DNA from: Deltaproteobacteria bacterium
Lineage (GTDB): Bacteria > Desulfobacterota > DSM-4660 > Desulfatiglandales > Desulfatiglandaceae
Length of the DNA: 42,712 nt
Direction of reading: 5' to 3'
Assembly: GCA_021737785.1 (NCBI GenBank)
Contig: JAIPDI010000047.1
Coordinates: 1 to 42,712 of the forward strand
Below, piece after piece: positions 8,468-18,047 of this stretch (the first letter of the stretch is position 1; every line of letters begins with the position of its first letter). A model generated the notes under the pieces. That model was not told where the DNA came from and ran no database searches. It worked only from the letters and a program-made list of their open reading frames with translations. A program made the translations under genes and the position numbers.

Positions 8468-8810
8468 TAAAGGTCTTTAATGAATTCCGGCTTCTGCGTC
8501 AAGAAAAAAACATGCCTTGAAGGAAAAAATTTCTGTATGCTTTAGAACAGTGCCGCCCCCGAACGTGAACTAAGGTCGCACAATCTCCGTCCTCCCATCT
8601 CTCTTTGGCTTGAATGAGGCAGGATTCTTGCATGGTCAATCCAATGATGATATCGACAACTAAGGTTTTGACACTGCCGGTCCGATATGATAGCAGTCAT
8701 AGCCCCAGTCTACTCCTCATTAATTCATATAGCGGAACATGCCGTTTGACATCCTTCGGCAACCTTCAAGGATTTGCCACCTGTAGTGACACCAACCAAC
8801 AGGGAATGAG
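8468..8810. other. Intergenic region between divergent TetR and hybrid kinase genes
   Basis: About 340 bases with no supported reading frame. It should hold the promoter of the kinase gene; A+T-rich tracts occur at 8490-8545 and 8690-8725, but I could not fix -35/-10 boxes. AGGGA at 8801-8805 is a weak ribosome-binding site for ATG 8811. Confidence 0.35.
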
Positions 8811-11372
8811 ATGATTTCAGAATATAATGAAGACCATATTGAAAAAATTATAAACGCCCTTTCGCAGGCGGCAAAAGGGGAGTATTCGGCCAGGATCGAC
8901 TTTGCATCAGAGGACAGCACGCTCGGGTCCGTGGCAAAGGCTGTAAATACATTGCTTGAAAAGACCGACGAAAAACTCTCCTCAATATCCCGATTGGTCG
9001 AGGATCTCTCAGCGAACGCCAGGCGTTACCAGGTGATTGCCGAAAGAATGATCGATGTGGCGTGGATGACAGACATGGATCTGCGGACCGTCTATGTCAG
9101 CCCGTCCATCCATACGGTGCTTGGATTCAGCCAGGAAGAACGGATGGTTCAAACCATCGATGAACAACTGACCCCTGATTCATTATCCATCGGGTTGGAT
9201 GCCCTGGCAAGGGAGCTTGCCCTTGAAAAGGAGGGGGCGGATCCGCAGAGGAGTGCGACCCTGGTACTTGAATATTATCATAAGGACGGCTCGACCCGTT
9301 TTATGGAGACAGTGATGGGCGGGATTCGAGATGAGCAGGGCCTTTTGACCGGAATATGTGGTGTATCCCGGGACATTACCGACCGCAAGAGGGTCGAAGA
9401 GAAGCTCAGAAAAAGCGAAGAACGATACCGAATGATCGTCGAAAACATGAATGAGATCATCTGGATCATCGGCCTGGACCTGCAGTTTACCTATGTCAGT
9501 CCGTCGAGTACGTGGGTGACGGGCTATACACCCGAAGAAGCGAGCAACACCCCCCTGGATCAATTGCTCACCCCCGAATCTTTTGCCATGGCAACCCGGA
9601 GGCTAGCGGATGAGCTGGCGCTGGAGGAAAGCGCCGCGGCTCCCGTCCCCCACAGGGCGATCACCCTGGAGATCGAGGCCATTCATAAAGAAGGAAGACC
9701 CCTCTGGCTTGAGATCACGGGCACGTTTAACCGCGACACGGATGGGAAAATCACGGAAATTCTGGTCGTCGGCAGAAACATCTCGGAACGCAAAAGGGTG
9801 GAGACAGAACTCCAGGAGAGTGAAAAACGCTATCGGATGATCGTGGAAAACATGCATGAAATTATTTGGGTGATGGATCTGAATCTTAAATACAAATATC
9901 GCAGTCCCTCCAATATTCGAATAACCGGTTACAGCCCTGAAGAGATCACCAGCATTCCGGCAAAGGATCAGATTGTTCCCGAATCCTACGCCCTGGTGCA
10001 AACAGTACTGGCGGAGGAGCTGGAAAAGGAGTTTGGGCAGGAACCTGTCGACCCCCACCGATCGAGAACGATTGAAGTGGAGGTCTATCACAAAGACGGC
10101 GGAACGGTCTGGATTGAGGTAACAGGCCTGTTTATTCGCGATGACAGCGGGAAACCCGTTGAAATCCTGCTCAGTGCCAGAGAGATTACGGAGCGCAAGA
10201 GGGCGGAGGAAGAAAAGGCCAAACTCGAAAGTCAACTGATTCAAGTACAGAAGATGGAGACCGTAGGCCGCCTGGCCGGAGGCGTTGCTCACGATTTCAA
10301 CAATATGCTCGGCGTTATTCTGGGGTATGCGGACCTGGCCAAGCGGAGCCTGGCCAAAGCGCATCCCGTCTTGAGGAATCTCGTTCAAATTGAGAAAGCC
10401 GCTACCCGCTCCCGGGACATCACAGCGCAACTGCTGGCTTTCTCCCGCAAACAGATCATCAATCCCCGTGTCATCGATCTTAATGAGCTGGTGGCCCATA
10501 CTCAAAAATTGCTGATCCGTCTCATCGGTGAGCATATTGAATTGAGTGTTCTTCCCGGGGAAGATCTCTGGACAATCAAATTCGATCCTTCCCAGATTGA
10601 ACAAATTCTCATCAATCTGGCGGTGAATTCGCGCGATGCAATGCCCGGCGGCGGCAAACTGGTGATCGAAACCAAAAACATCATCCTGGAGGACTCCTAT
10701 TGCAAAACGCACATCGGCTGCACACCCGGCCCCCATGTCCGATTATCCGTCAGCGACAACGGAGAGGGGATGGATAAAGAAATGCTGCAGCATATCTTTG
10801 AACCCTTTTTCACGACCAAAGAGGTGGGTCAAGGCACCGGTCTGGGGCTGGCCACGGTTTACGGTATTATCAAACAAAATAATTGCTCTATTAATGTCTA
10901 CAGCGAACCGGGATATGGAACCACCTTTAACATCTATGTGCCGCGTGCCTCAGGGGAAAGAGAAGTCCGGGAGGTGTCCGAAGAAGACCCGACGGTTACC
11001 AATGCAGGAAAAATTCTCCTGGTGGAGGACGATCCCATGCTTCTCGACATCACTCAGGAAATGCTTGAATCTATCGGATATACCGTGATCGTTGCCGGAG
11101 CCCCCCGTGAGGCCATATCGCTTTTCGAGCAGCACGATACATCTATTGATCTCGTCATTACCGATGTGATAATGCCGTTCATGAGCGGAAAAGAATTAAT
11201 AGATAAACTTAAAGAAATACGTCCGGACATTAAGGTGCTCTTCATGTCCGGGTATACGGCTGACGCCATCGCCCATCATGGTGTGTTGGAGAAAGACATG
11301 CATTTTTTGCAGAAACCCTTCAGGGTACGAGATCTGGCTCGCAAAGTGGGTGAAATTATGGCGGCGGATTAG
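8811..11372 (+). CDS. Hybrid sensor histidine kinase with three PAS domains and a receiver
   Basis: An 853-residue soluble hybrid kinase without membrane segments. Residues 8-60 look HAMP-like. Three tandem PAS/PAC repeats follow (about 71-190, 202-328 and 336-462); each opens with a version of YRMIVENM and closes with a version of ITERKR, so they arose by duplication. A coiled linker leads to the dimerisation domain with phosphoacceptor His494 (AGGVAHDFNNML). The ATPase domain shows N-box NLAVNSRDAM (about 602-611), DNGEGM (649-654), FEPFFTTK and TGLGLATVYGI. The C-terminal receiver (734-852) has Asp740/741, phosphoacceptor Asp785 (VITDVIMP) and Lys835. It is a single-gene unit with no output partner adjacent, so its target is unknown. 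Confidence 0.93.
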   Translation: MISEYNEDHIEKIINALSQAAKGEYSARIDFASEDSTLGSVAKAVNTLLEKTDEKLSSISRLVEDLSANARRYQVIAERMIDVAWMTDMDLRTVYVSPSIHTVLGFSQEERMVQTIDEQLTPDSLSIGLDALARELALEKEGADPQRSATLVLEYYHKDGSTRFMETVMGGIRDEQGLLTGICGVSRDITDRKRVEEKLRKSEERYRMIVENMNEIIWIIGLDLQFTYVSPSSTWVTGYTPEEASNTPLDQLLTPESFAMATRRLADELALEESAAAPVPHRAITLEIEAIHKEGRPLWLEITGTFNRDTDGKITEILVVGRNISERKRVETELQESEKRYRMIVENMHEIIWVMDLNLKYKYRSPSNIRITGYSPEEITSIPAKDQIVPESYALVQTVLAEELEKEFGQEPVDPHRSRTIEVEVYHKDGGTVWIEVTGLFIRDDSGKPVEILLSAREITERKRAEEEKAKLESQLIQVQKMETVGRLAGGVAHDFNNMLGVILGYADLAKRSLAKAHPVLRNLVQIEKAATRSRDITAQLLAFSRKQIINPRVIDLNELVAHTQKLLIRLIGEHIELSVLPGEDLWTIKFDPSQIEQILINLAVNSRDAMPGGGKLVIETKNIILEDSYCKTHIGCTPGPHVRLSVSDNGEGMDKEMLQHIFEPFFTTKEVGQGTGLGLATVYGIIKQNNCSINVYSEPGYGTTFNIYVPRASGEREVREVSEEDPTVTNAGKILLVEDDPMLLDITQEMLESIGYTVIVAGAPREAISLFEQHDTSIDLVITDVIMPFMSGKELIDKLKEIRPDIKVLFMSGYTADAIAHHGVLEKDMHFLQKPFRVRDLARKVGEIMAAD

Positions 11373-11490
11373 ACCGGCCCCTTTCCCCGGCCCGTGCTTA
11401 CTGATATACGAATTTCCTTTTTGAGGACAGGAGGATGAGGAACCGATCGGGAGATACCTTGAAAATAATCCGCTCTAAACAACAGTAATC

Positions 11491-13320
11491 TCAAGCGTCC
11501 GCGGGACGCCCATCTGCCACCACTGACAGTTCCTTGACGTAGGACTCCATCTGCCCGGCCTGCTCGCTCAGTTCATGGGCCGCGGCCGCCGATTCCTCCG
11601 CGCTCGCGGCGTTCTTCTGCACCACCCCGTCCATCTCCGAGATGGCCGAATGGATCTGGTCCACTCCCTGGGCCTGCTCCCCTGAAGCGCCCGCAACGTC
11701 CTTGATCAGGACTTCCGCCTGTTCAACACTCCCGGTCAGTTCCCGAAAGGCCTCCATCGCACTCTCGAGCAACGTGTCGCCCGTTTGAACCTTCTTCACC
11801 GTCTCTTCGATGCTCGATGAAGAATCGCGGGCCGCCTCCGCCGCCTGGGTGGCCAGATTGCGCACCTGCTCGGCCACCACTGCAAAGCCCGCGCCCGCCT
11901 CACCTGCGCGGGCCGCTTCCACCGCCGCATTCAGGGCCAGAAGATTCGTCTGGAACGAGATGTCGTCAATGGTCCGAATGATGCGCGAGACCTTCTCACT
12001 CGCCTGACGGATGTCCGTCATGGACCGGCTCAACTCCCCCATGGAATGATTCGCCCTCTGTCCTGCACGCGTCGTCGCGTTCATTAGATCCACCGTCGAC
12101 TGGGAATTGGTTGCGTTCTCCTTCGCCAATGTTGCAATCTCCGTCAGCGAGGCCGAGGTCTCCTCCAACCCCGCAGCCTGTTCCGCCCCCCCCTGGGCCA
12201 GCGACTGACTCGCAGAGGCCACATGGGTCGACGCATCCAGCACCTGCATCGAACTCACATTCAGGGCCTCGATCACCCTGTTCAGAGGCTTCGTTATTGA
12301 GCGCACCACGAACACCAGCGGACCGACAATCCCCAGCAGCAGGAGTGCGCACAACCCCACGACACCGGCTCGAATCATCTTCAGCATCCGGAAAGGCCCC
12401 CGTGCATCGTAGACATAGGCCATCGCACCGACCTGTTCCCCGCTGTAGCTTTTGATGGGAACCGCCGTAAGGATATAGTCTCCCATCACCTGTTCGGCCT
12501 TTCCGTTGACCTGGCTCTCCTCCAGCAGGCTCGCGCGTATCAACGGGTCGGTCACTTCCCTGCGGGTCGAATTCACAAATACAAACGCATCCCCCAAGAT
12601 CGGATGGGTCTTCTGATCCTTTAACCCGGTGGCGATGGTGAGGTGCTCCTTGTTCATGTAGACGGCCAGATACTCACGGTCATCCGACACGCTGTCTTTC
12701 ACCACCGGGTCGAAATCCGAAAGGGCCTCCACCGACCCCACATATGACCCGTCAACGGAATGGATCGGCGCAATGCCGCGAATCGCGAAACCGCCCCGGC
12801 CGACCTCAATCCCCTTGATCGGATCATGTTTTCCCTTGCTGATGGCCAGGATCGCTTCCCGGAATCCGCTCAAATCGTCGCTCCGATCCTGCTTCTTCTT
12901 CCACAGCCGCAGCAGACTCCGCGCCGGCGGCACGTGAAAATGCAGGCGCAGGTCATTTCCATTAAACACATCCCGGTAGCCGGTTTCGATGGAATTGAAA
13001 TAGCCCCGCAGCTGCTGTCGGGCTCTCTCCAGGGACGGGTCCGACGCCTCGCCGATGTTCCCCTGGTAGGCAGTGGCATAGGCCTCCAGAACCGGATCCG
13101 TCCGGCTGAAGAGGGCGGCCTGTCCCAGCGCCGCCCCGGCGACGCGATCCAGAGCGACATCGATCTCGGCCAACTTGGCCTTGATGAGATCGTTCAGGCT
13201 CATCCGAATCGTCCTCTCGATCAACATGTTGCCGGACAGGAACAACACGATCGAAAAGAGGACCGTGACCAGCACCACCGGCGCCAGGATTCGCGTACCG
13301 AGCTTTCTTTTGTTCAACAT
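11491..13320 (-). CDS. Methyl-accepting chemotaxis protein, periplasmic Cache-type sensor
   Basis: This roughly 609-residue transmembrane chemoreceptor has one N-terminal membrane segment ([20 protein letters not shown]). It is followed by about 290 residues of periplasmic sensor with double-Cache character ([51 protein letters not shown]). A second membrane segment ([20 protein letters not shown]), a HAMP-like linker and the signalling domain come next, with the conserved hairpin [20 protein letters not shown] through [16 protein letters not shown] 13320 is preferred because GAGGGG lies six bases upstream; in-frame starts at 13326 (ATG) and 13353 (GTG) also exist. No C-terminal CheR-binding pentapeptide is visible. 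The ligand is unknown. Confidence 0.92.
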   Translation of the reverse strand: MLNKRKLGTRILAPVVLVTVLFSIVLFLSGNMLIERTIRMSLNDLIKAKLAEIDVALDRVAGAALGQAALFSRTDPVLEAYATAYQGNIGEASDPSLERARQQLRGYFNSIETGYRDVFNGNDLRLHFHVPPARSLLRLWKKKQDRSDDLSGFREAILAISKGKHDPIKGIEVGRGGFAIRGIAPIHSVDGSYVGSVEALSDFDPVVKDSVSDDREYLAVYMNKEHLTIATGLKDQKTHPILGDAFVFVNSTRREVTDPLIRASLLEESQVNGKAEQVMGDYILTAVPIKSYSGEQVGAMAYVYDARGPFRMLKMIRAGVVGLCALLLLGIVGPLVFVVRSITKPLNRVIEALNVSSMQVLDASTHVASASQSLAQGGAEQAAGLEETSASLTEIATLAKENATNSQSTVDLMNATTRAGQRANHSMGELSRSMTDIRQASEKVSRIIRTIDDISFQTNLLALNAAVEAARAGEAGAGFAVVAEQVRNLATQAAEAARDSSSSIEETVKKVQTGDTLLESAMEAFRELTGSVEQAEVLIKDVAGASGEQAQGVDQIHSAISEMDGVVQKNAASAEESAAAAHELSEQAGQMESYVKELSVVADGRPADA

Positions 13321-14088
13321 CTTCATCCCCTCATCTTCTCCCTTGTCTTCCACGGGTTATTTTCCATGACCCGATGGTTCCCCAAGGCTCATGCTTTTAG
13401 TACCTTATTTCCAATAACCCTGTAACAAAAAACAAGAAAACCTGTTTGTATCTCAGTACGCCTTATTTTATGGACTCACACGGAGCCACCAAAGAACACA
13501 GAGAAAAGGGCATGTTCCCGTTTCTTTAGAAAAAAATCCTTTGTGTGCTTTGTGTCTCTGTGTGAGTCCCGCCTTTTATTGTGCCATATGACACACATCG
13601 AATTTCTTGTACAAGATGTGGCAGATGGCACAAAAGAGATCGCGACATATGGCATCTTTTCATTGCCATATGGCGACATCTAGGCGGGATTGGTTGCGGG
13701 TATCCGCTTTAGTTGTTCGTTTCATTGCAAGGAGATCATGCCTTTTTGGACCACTTTATCAGCAAAATGCATGCCACAAGGGCAGCCCCATTCCGGTTCT
13801 GCGTCTCTGAACAGGGGCAGGAGGCTCCCCGGCAGGGGAGAAAGGGGTTTTTCCTCACGCCGGCCGGCGGGGGAATCAGCCAAATCGTCAATCAATTGAC
13901 ATGACTATCTTTTGCCTGCTTCAGGCGCCCGCATCAAGGTGCGAAACTCGGACCCCTGCGCATCTTCAAAGCGGTATTGATGAACCATCCGGCTAATGAA
14001 ATCGTGTTGATAGATAAGGTGCAATTCATTCCTTTTCCATGTATAAGATACAGGGATTACGATTAGGGGGCCATAAGGAGGAAAGGAT
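13321..14088. other. Intergenic region with palindromic elements
   Basis: About 770 bases without a supported gene. It contains a long imperfect inverted repeat (13472-13568), a cluster of CATATG-centred palindromes (13580-13680) and, at 13750-13880, G/C-rich sequence with a CCGGCCGG stretch. AAGGAGG at 14075-14081 is the ribosome-binding site of the next gene. Confidence 0.5.
13472..13568. repeat. Imperfect inverted repeat of the CACACGGAG...CTCTGTGTG type
   Basis: The left arm starts GGACTCACACGGAG and the right arm ends CTCTGTGTGAGTCC; the arms pair over about 30 bases with mismatches around a short centre. Sequences of this form recur between genes in many proteobacterial genomes, so I take it to be a dispersed repeat (REP-like). 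Copy number cannot be judged from one window. Confidence 0.55.
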
Positions 14089-15369
14089 ATGGGCGTCATG
14101 CCTGCCAGGAAGTTGCAGCTTCCAAAGATGCGGATGGTTCGGCAGCGGTTTCGGGTCCGGCCGGCGGTAGATGTGTTAGGTGAGATAGAGCGGGAGTGGG
14201 GTCTGCTCGCAGACCGGCTCGCTCTGCCGGTTGGGGGCAGGGTGGCCGTGGGTGTGGGAAGCCGGGGGATCGCCAATCTCCCGGTGGTGGTGCGAGATGT
14301 GGTTTCGAGGCTCAAGGCGGCCGGGTGCAGGCCTTTTGTGACCCCGGCCATGGGTTCCCACGGCGGGGCAACGGCTGAAGGCCAGAAGGAAGTGCTGAGG
14401 CTGAGGGGCATAACGGAGGAGGGGGTGGGCGCCCCTGTGGAGGCCACCATGGACGTGGTTCCCATGGGCGAGGCCGACGGTATTCCGCTGTTCGTGGACC
14501 GGCTGGCCCAGGAGGCCGCAGGCATTGTCCTCATCAACCGGATCAAGCCCCACACCAATTTCATCGGCCCTACGGAAAGCGGTCTTGTTAAGATGATGGC
14601 CATCGGCATGGGGAACCAGAAGGGGGCGGAACATTACCATCGGCTCTCCCTTGTCCGGGACCAGTTCACCATCATCAGCGGGGCTGGAAAGAAATTGCTG
14701 AAGCGCTGCCGGGTCCTTTTCGGGGTAGGTCTGTTGGAGAATCAGGACCATGATACCTGCCTGCTGAAAATGGCGCCGGCCCCGCAAATCGAGGCCATGG
14801 AGACAAAACTGCTGAAACAGGCGAGAGAAAGCCTCCCCCTCCTCCCCCTGGACGAAGTCGATCTGTTGATCATTGATGAAATGGGAAAGGATATCAGCGG
14901 CGAGGGGATTGACCCCAATGTGGTGGGGCGGGATGTCTGCGCCTACGGGGCCCCAAGACCCCTTCCAAGGGTCACCCGCATCCTTGTCCGGGACCTCACG
15001 GAAGGGACGGAAGGAAGCGCACTCGGCATTGGCCAGGCTGATTTCACCACCCGAAGGCTGGTGGCCAAGATGGACGTTGCGGCCACGGCCATCAACTGCC
15101 TGACTGCCTGCTGCCCAGAAGCAGGCAAAATTCCGCTCACCTATGAAAACGACCGGGATGCGATCGCGGCCGCCCTCATGACCTTGAGGCCTTATTCCCT
15201 GGATGATCTTCGCATGGTCCATATCCGGAACACCCTGGAACTGACCAGACTGCTCGTATCCCAAGGCTGCCTTTCCGAACTGGAGGGAAGAGAAGGTATT
15301 CTAATCGCAGACGATCCCATAGACCTCTCCTTCGATGCCTCGGGCAACCTGATCTCCCTGATGGCCTAA
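14089..15369 (+). CDS. LarA-like (DUF2088) nickel-pincer racemase family protein
   Basis: This 426-residue protein carries the N-terminal domain of the LarA lactate-racemase family: VAVGVGSRGIANLPVVVRD (52-70) and VTPAMGSHGGATAEGQ (84-99). The residues known in LarA to hold and use the nickel-pincer cofactor have plausible counterparts in His91 (GSHGG), His155 (RIKPHTNF), Lys178 and His182 or His184 (GNQKGAEHYH). Members racemise or epimerise 2-hydroxyacids. It starts with AAGGAGG seven bases before ATG 14089 and lies directly upstream of a FAD hydroxyacid oxidase and its Fe-S partner. The three would let both enantiomers of a hydroxyacid feed one dehydrogenase; this role is inferred. The cofactor genes larB, larC and larE are not in the window. 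The exact substrate is unknown. Confidence 0.82.
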   Translation: MGVMPARKLQLPKMRMVRQRFRVRPAVDVLGEIEREWGLLADRLALPVGGRVAVGVGSRGIANLPVVVRDVVSRLKAAGCRPFVTPAMGSHGGATAEGQKEVLRLRGITEEGVGAPVEATMDVVPMGEADGIPLFVDRLAQEAAGIVLINRIKPHTNFIGPTESGLVKMMAIGMGNQKGAEHYHRLSLVRDQFTIISGAGKKLLKRCRVLFGVGLLENQDHDTCLLKMAPAPQIEAMETKLLKQARESLPLLPLDEVDLLIIDEMGKDISGEGIDPNVVGRDVCAYGAPRPLPRVTRILVRDLTEGTEGSALGIGQADFTTRRLVAKMDVAATAINCLTACCPEAGKIPLTYENDRDAIAAALMTLRPYSLDDLRMVHIRNTLELTRLLVSQGCLSELEGREGILIADDPIDLSFDASGNLISLMA

Positions 15370-15498
15370 GTTGAAAAGCGGGGGTTCGGAGTGCCAGTCA
15401 ACGAGACCATCGTCTGGATCTTTTAGTGGATATGATGATTATGGGATTCGAAGAACAGGGAAAACAGATCGAAAAGAATCTGAAAGGAAAACCAACCG

Positions 15499-16864
15499 AT
15501 GGATGAAAAGATAAAAGACGCCATCAAGGCCATCGTGGGCAAAGAGAACTTTACGGACAGCCTCATCGACCGGATTGCCTTTGCCAAGGATGCCTCTGAG
15601 TTCAAACACCGGCCGGATGCCGCTGTCTGGCCCTTGACGAGGGAGCACGTGGCGGCCATTCTTGGTCTGGCCAATGAGGAGCGAATCCCGGTAATCGCCC
15701 GGGGGGCCGGCACCTCGCTCTCTAAGGGGGGGCCTGATCATGGATATGGGCCGGATGGACAAGATCCTCGAGATCAACATCGAGGACCGCCTCGTGGTGG
15801 TCCAGCCCGGCGTGGTCTATGCGGATCTGGACAGGAAGCTGGCTCCCCACGGGTTCTTCTTCCCCCCGGACCCGGCCAGCGGCAGCGTGTGTACCCTGGG
15901 CGGCAACGTGGCCACCAACGCAGGCGGGATCAAGGGGGCCAAGTACGGGACCACCAAGGACTATGTCCTGGCCCTGGAGGTGGCCCTGGCAGACGGAAGT
16001 TTCATGCGCACCGGGTCCCGATGCATGAAGACCTCTTCGGGCTACGACATGACCAAGCTCTTTGTGGGTTCTGAGGGGACCCTGGGGGTCATTACCGAGA
16101 TCACCCTCAAAATAAATCCCAAACCGCCCATGCTCTCCACGGCCATGGCCATGTTCGACGATCTGGAGGATGCGGGCAGGGCCATCAGCCAGATCATGCA
16201 CTCGGGCATCCTCCCCTGCGCCCTGGAGATCGTGGACCAGCAGACCCTCAAGGCCATCAACCAGAACACCACCCTCAATCTGCCTGAGGTGGAGGCCATC
16301 CTGGTGGCCGAGACAGACGGCTACACCCGGGAAGAGACGGAATATCAGATCAACAGGGTGGTGGAGATCTTTGAACGCAATCGGGCGTTTATGGTGAGGC
16401 GGGCCGACAACCGGGAGGAGGCCGAGGCCCTCTGGACCGCGCGCAAGACCGCCTACGGGGTCATGGCCCGGATCAACAACAACCTCTTTGTGGAAGACCT
16501 GGCCGTACCCATGTCCAAGGTGCCCGAGATGCTTCGGGCCATATCGGATCTCGCCAAGAAGCACCATCTCATCATCCCCACGGTGGGTCATGCGGGCGAT
16601 GGGAACCTCCACCCGGTCATCAGTTTCGACGGGACCCAGCAGGAAGAGATACATCGCGTGGAAGCGGCGTCCGGCGAACTCTTTGAAAAGGTCATCCAGT
16701 TGGGCGGCACGCTCACCGGCGAGCATGGGATCGGGCTGGCCAAGGCCCGGTTCATGGGGATGGAGCACGACGCCCGGAGCATGGAATATATGAGGGGCAT
16801 CAAACGCCTTTTCGACCCCAACAACATCCTCAACCCCGGCAAGATGGCCCTGGAGGCGGTATAG
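15499..16864 (+). pseudogene. FAD-linked 2-hydroxyacid oxidase (GlcD/D-lactate dehydrogenase type), frameshifted
   Basis: Two overlapping frames together make one FAD-binding oxidase of the GlcD/Dld family. Frame 1 (from 15499) encodes MDEKIKDAIKAIVGKENFTD up to ARGAGTSLS; frame 2 (open from before 15740 to 16864) continues with GGLIMDMGRMDKILEI, then the FAD-domain signature DPASGSVCTLGGNVATNAGG, GYDMTKLFVGSEGTLGVITE and the C-terminal VGHAGDGNLHP and TGEHGIGLAKA. The break falls in a run of seven G at 15726-15732. Besides one extra base, about six codons of the usual TSLSGGxxPxxGG flavin loop are missing, so a real deletion (net 17 bases) or an assembly error is likely. ATG 15740 with AAGGGGGGG upstream could restart translation but would lose the N-terminal flavin region. 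The stop overlaps the next gene's start closely. Confidence 0.85.
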
Positions 16865-16865
16865 T

Positions 16866-17969
16866 ATGGATACGATATACGAATTTGAAGAGAAGTTTCG
16901 GGACCAGGTGCTGAGGTGCTCCAGTTGCGGGTTTTGCAGGGCCGTCTGCCCGGTCTTCGGGCTAACGAAACGGCCCGCCTTCAATGCCAGGGGCAAGATG
17001 CTGGTGCTCAAAGAGGTCATGGACGGCAACATCCCCCTGAGCGACGAATTGATCGAGACCCTGTTTCAGTGCACCACCTGTGCAAGCTGCGCCAAGAACT
17101 GCCCATCGGGGGTCAACGTGCCCGAGATCATCAAGAGCGTCCGAAAGGATATGGTCAAAATGGGCTCCTGCCATCCGGCCTTTGTGGGGATGAACAAGGT
17201 GCTCCGGAACAGCCCCAATATCTACGGGGAAGAAGAGCCCCCGGATTTTGGACGGGAGCGCAACCGGAAGGCGCCCTGTGTGTTCTTTGTGGGATGCGTG
17301 GGGTCCTACCGGGAAGAGGAGGCGACGGAAGAGATCCTCGCCCTTTTGGATCACCTGCAGGTGGACTATACCCTCATTGATGAGGCCTGCTGCTCAGGCG
17401 TCCTGGAAGATCTGGGCCATGCCATTCAGGAGGGTCACGTGAAAACCAACATGGACCGCATTCTCGCCACGGGCTGCAAAACCGTCATCACGGGCTGTCC
17501 CTACTGCTTCCGGACCTTCAACGATAAGCCCCAGTACGCGGAACTGAAGGAGGAGGGGATTGAAGTGGTCCACATCTCCCAATTTCTCAGCCAGTATGAC
17601 CCAGGGGTCACCACCGGCAAGAAGGTCACCTACCACGACCCCTGCGACCTGGGAAGACATGCGGGCATCTACGACGCGCCGCGAAAGACCATTCAGAGAA
17701 TAGCGCCCAACTTTGTGGAACTCCCCAACAACCGGGTGAACGCCCTCTGCTGCGGGGCCGGAGGGGGGATACGGGGGGCCTACCCGGCCAATTCCATTGC
17801 CATGGCCCGGCGAAGGCTGGAGGAGGTGGATGCGGTGGGGGCCGAGATCCTCCTCACCGAATGCAACTCCTGCGTCCACAATCTCAGCAATGCCAAACTC
17901 AGGAGTCAAAAATTCAAGGTCTACACCACCCCCCAGTTCATCCACCGGCTCCTGCTGGGCAAGGAATGA
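16866..17969 (+). CDS. Fe-S oxidoreductase subunit with two CCG domains (GlcF/LutA/HdrD-like)
   Basis: This 367-residue partner of the preceding flavoprotein carries two 4Fe-4S ferredoxin motifs near the N-terminus (Cys18/21/24/28 in CSSCGFCRAVCP and Cys69/72/75/79 in CTTCASCAKNCP). Two cysteine-rich CCG domains follow, with DEACCSGVLEDLGHA and later LCCGAGGGIRGAYPAN. Proteins of this layout pass electrons from hydroxyacid oxidation to quinone or other carriers. It begins one base after the stop of the upstream frame, so translation is coupled. No membrane segment or signal is evident; it is probably attached to the cytoplasmic face through partners. Because it looks intact, the break in the neighbouring gene may be recent or technical. 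Confidence 0.92.
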   Translation: MDTIYEFEEKFRDQVLRCSSCGFCRAVCPVFGLTKRPAFNARGKMLVLKEVMDGNIPLSDELIETLFQCTTCASCAKNCPSGVNVPEIIKSVRKDMVKMGSCHPAFVGMNKVLRNSPNIYGEEEPPDFGRERNRKAPCVFFVGCVGSYREEEATEEILALLDHLQVDYTLIDEACCSGVLEDLGHAIQEGHVKTNMDRILATGCKTVITGCPYCFRTFNDKPQYAELKEEGIEVVHISQFLSQYDPGVTTGKKVTYHDPCDLGRHAGIYDAPRKTIQRIAPNFVELPNNRVNALCCGAGGGIRGAYPANSIAMARRRLEEVDAVGAEILLTECNSCVHNLSNAKLRSQKFKVYTTPQFIHRLLLGKE

Positions 17970-18047
17970 ATAAACCGGGTGAATGTCGGCCTTGATCATC
18001 GTTCCGGCCGGAAGCCGGTCCGGGGCACTTGACAAATCACCTGACAC

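Noticed and set aside
8811-10200. Repeated PAS segments as DNA tandem repeats
   Set aside because: Similarity is at protein level (domain duplication); the DNA copies are too diverged.
13640-13670. Sigma-54 promoter (GG...GC) upstream of the LarA-like gene
   Set aside because: The GG and GC elements are 14 bases apart instead of 12.
15724-15739. Programmed frameshift in the FAD oxidase
   Set aside because: A slippery run exists, but the flavin loop also lacks about six codons, which frameshifting cannot restore; mutation or assembly error fits better.
15722-17032. 436-codon minus-strand frame opposite the hydroxyacid oxidase genes
   Set aside because: Low-complexity His/Gly/Val-rich translation typical of the antisense strand of G+C-rich genes; the plus strand holds clear oxidase and Fe-S motifs.
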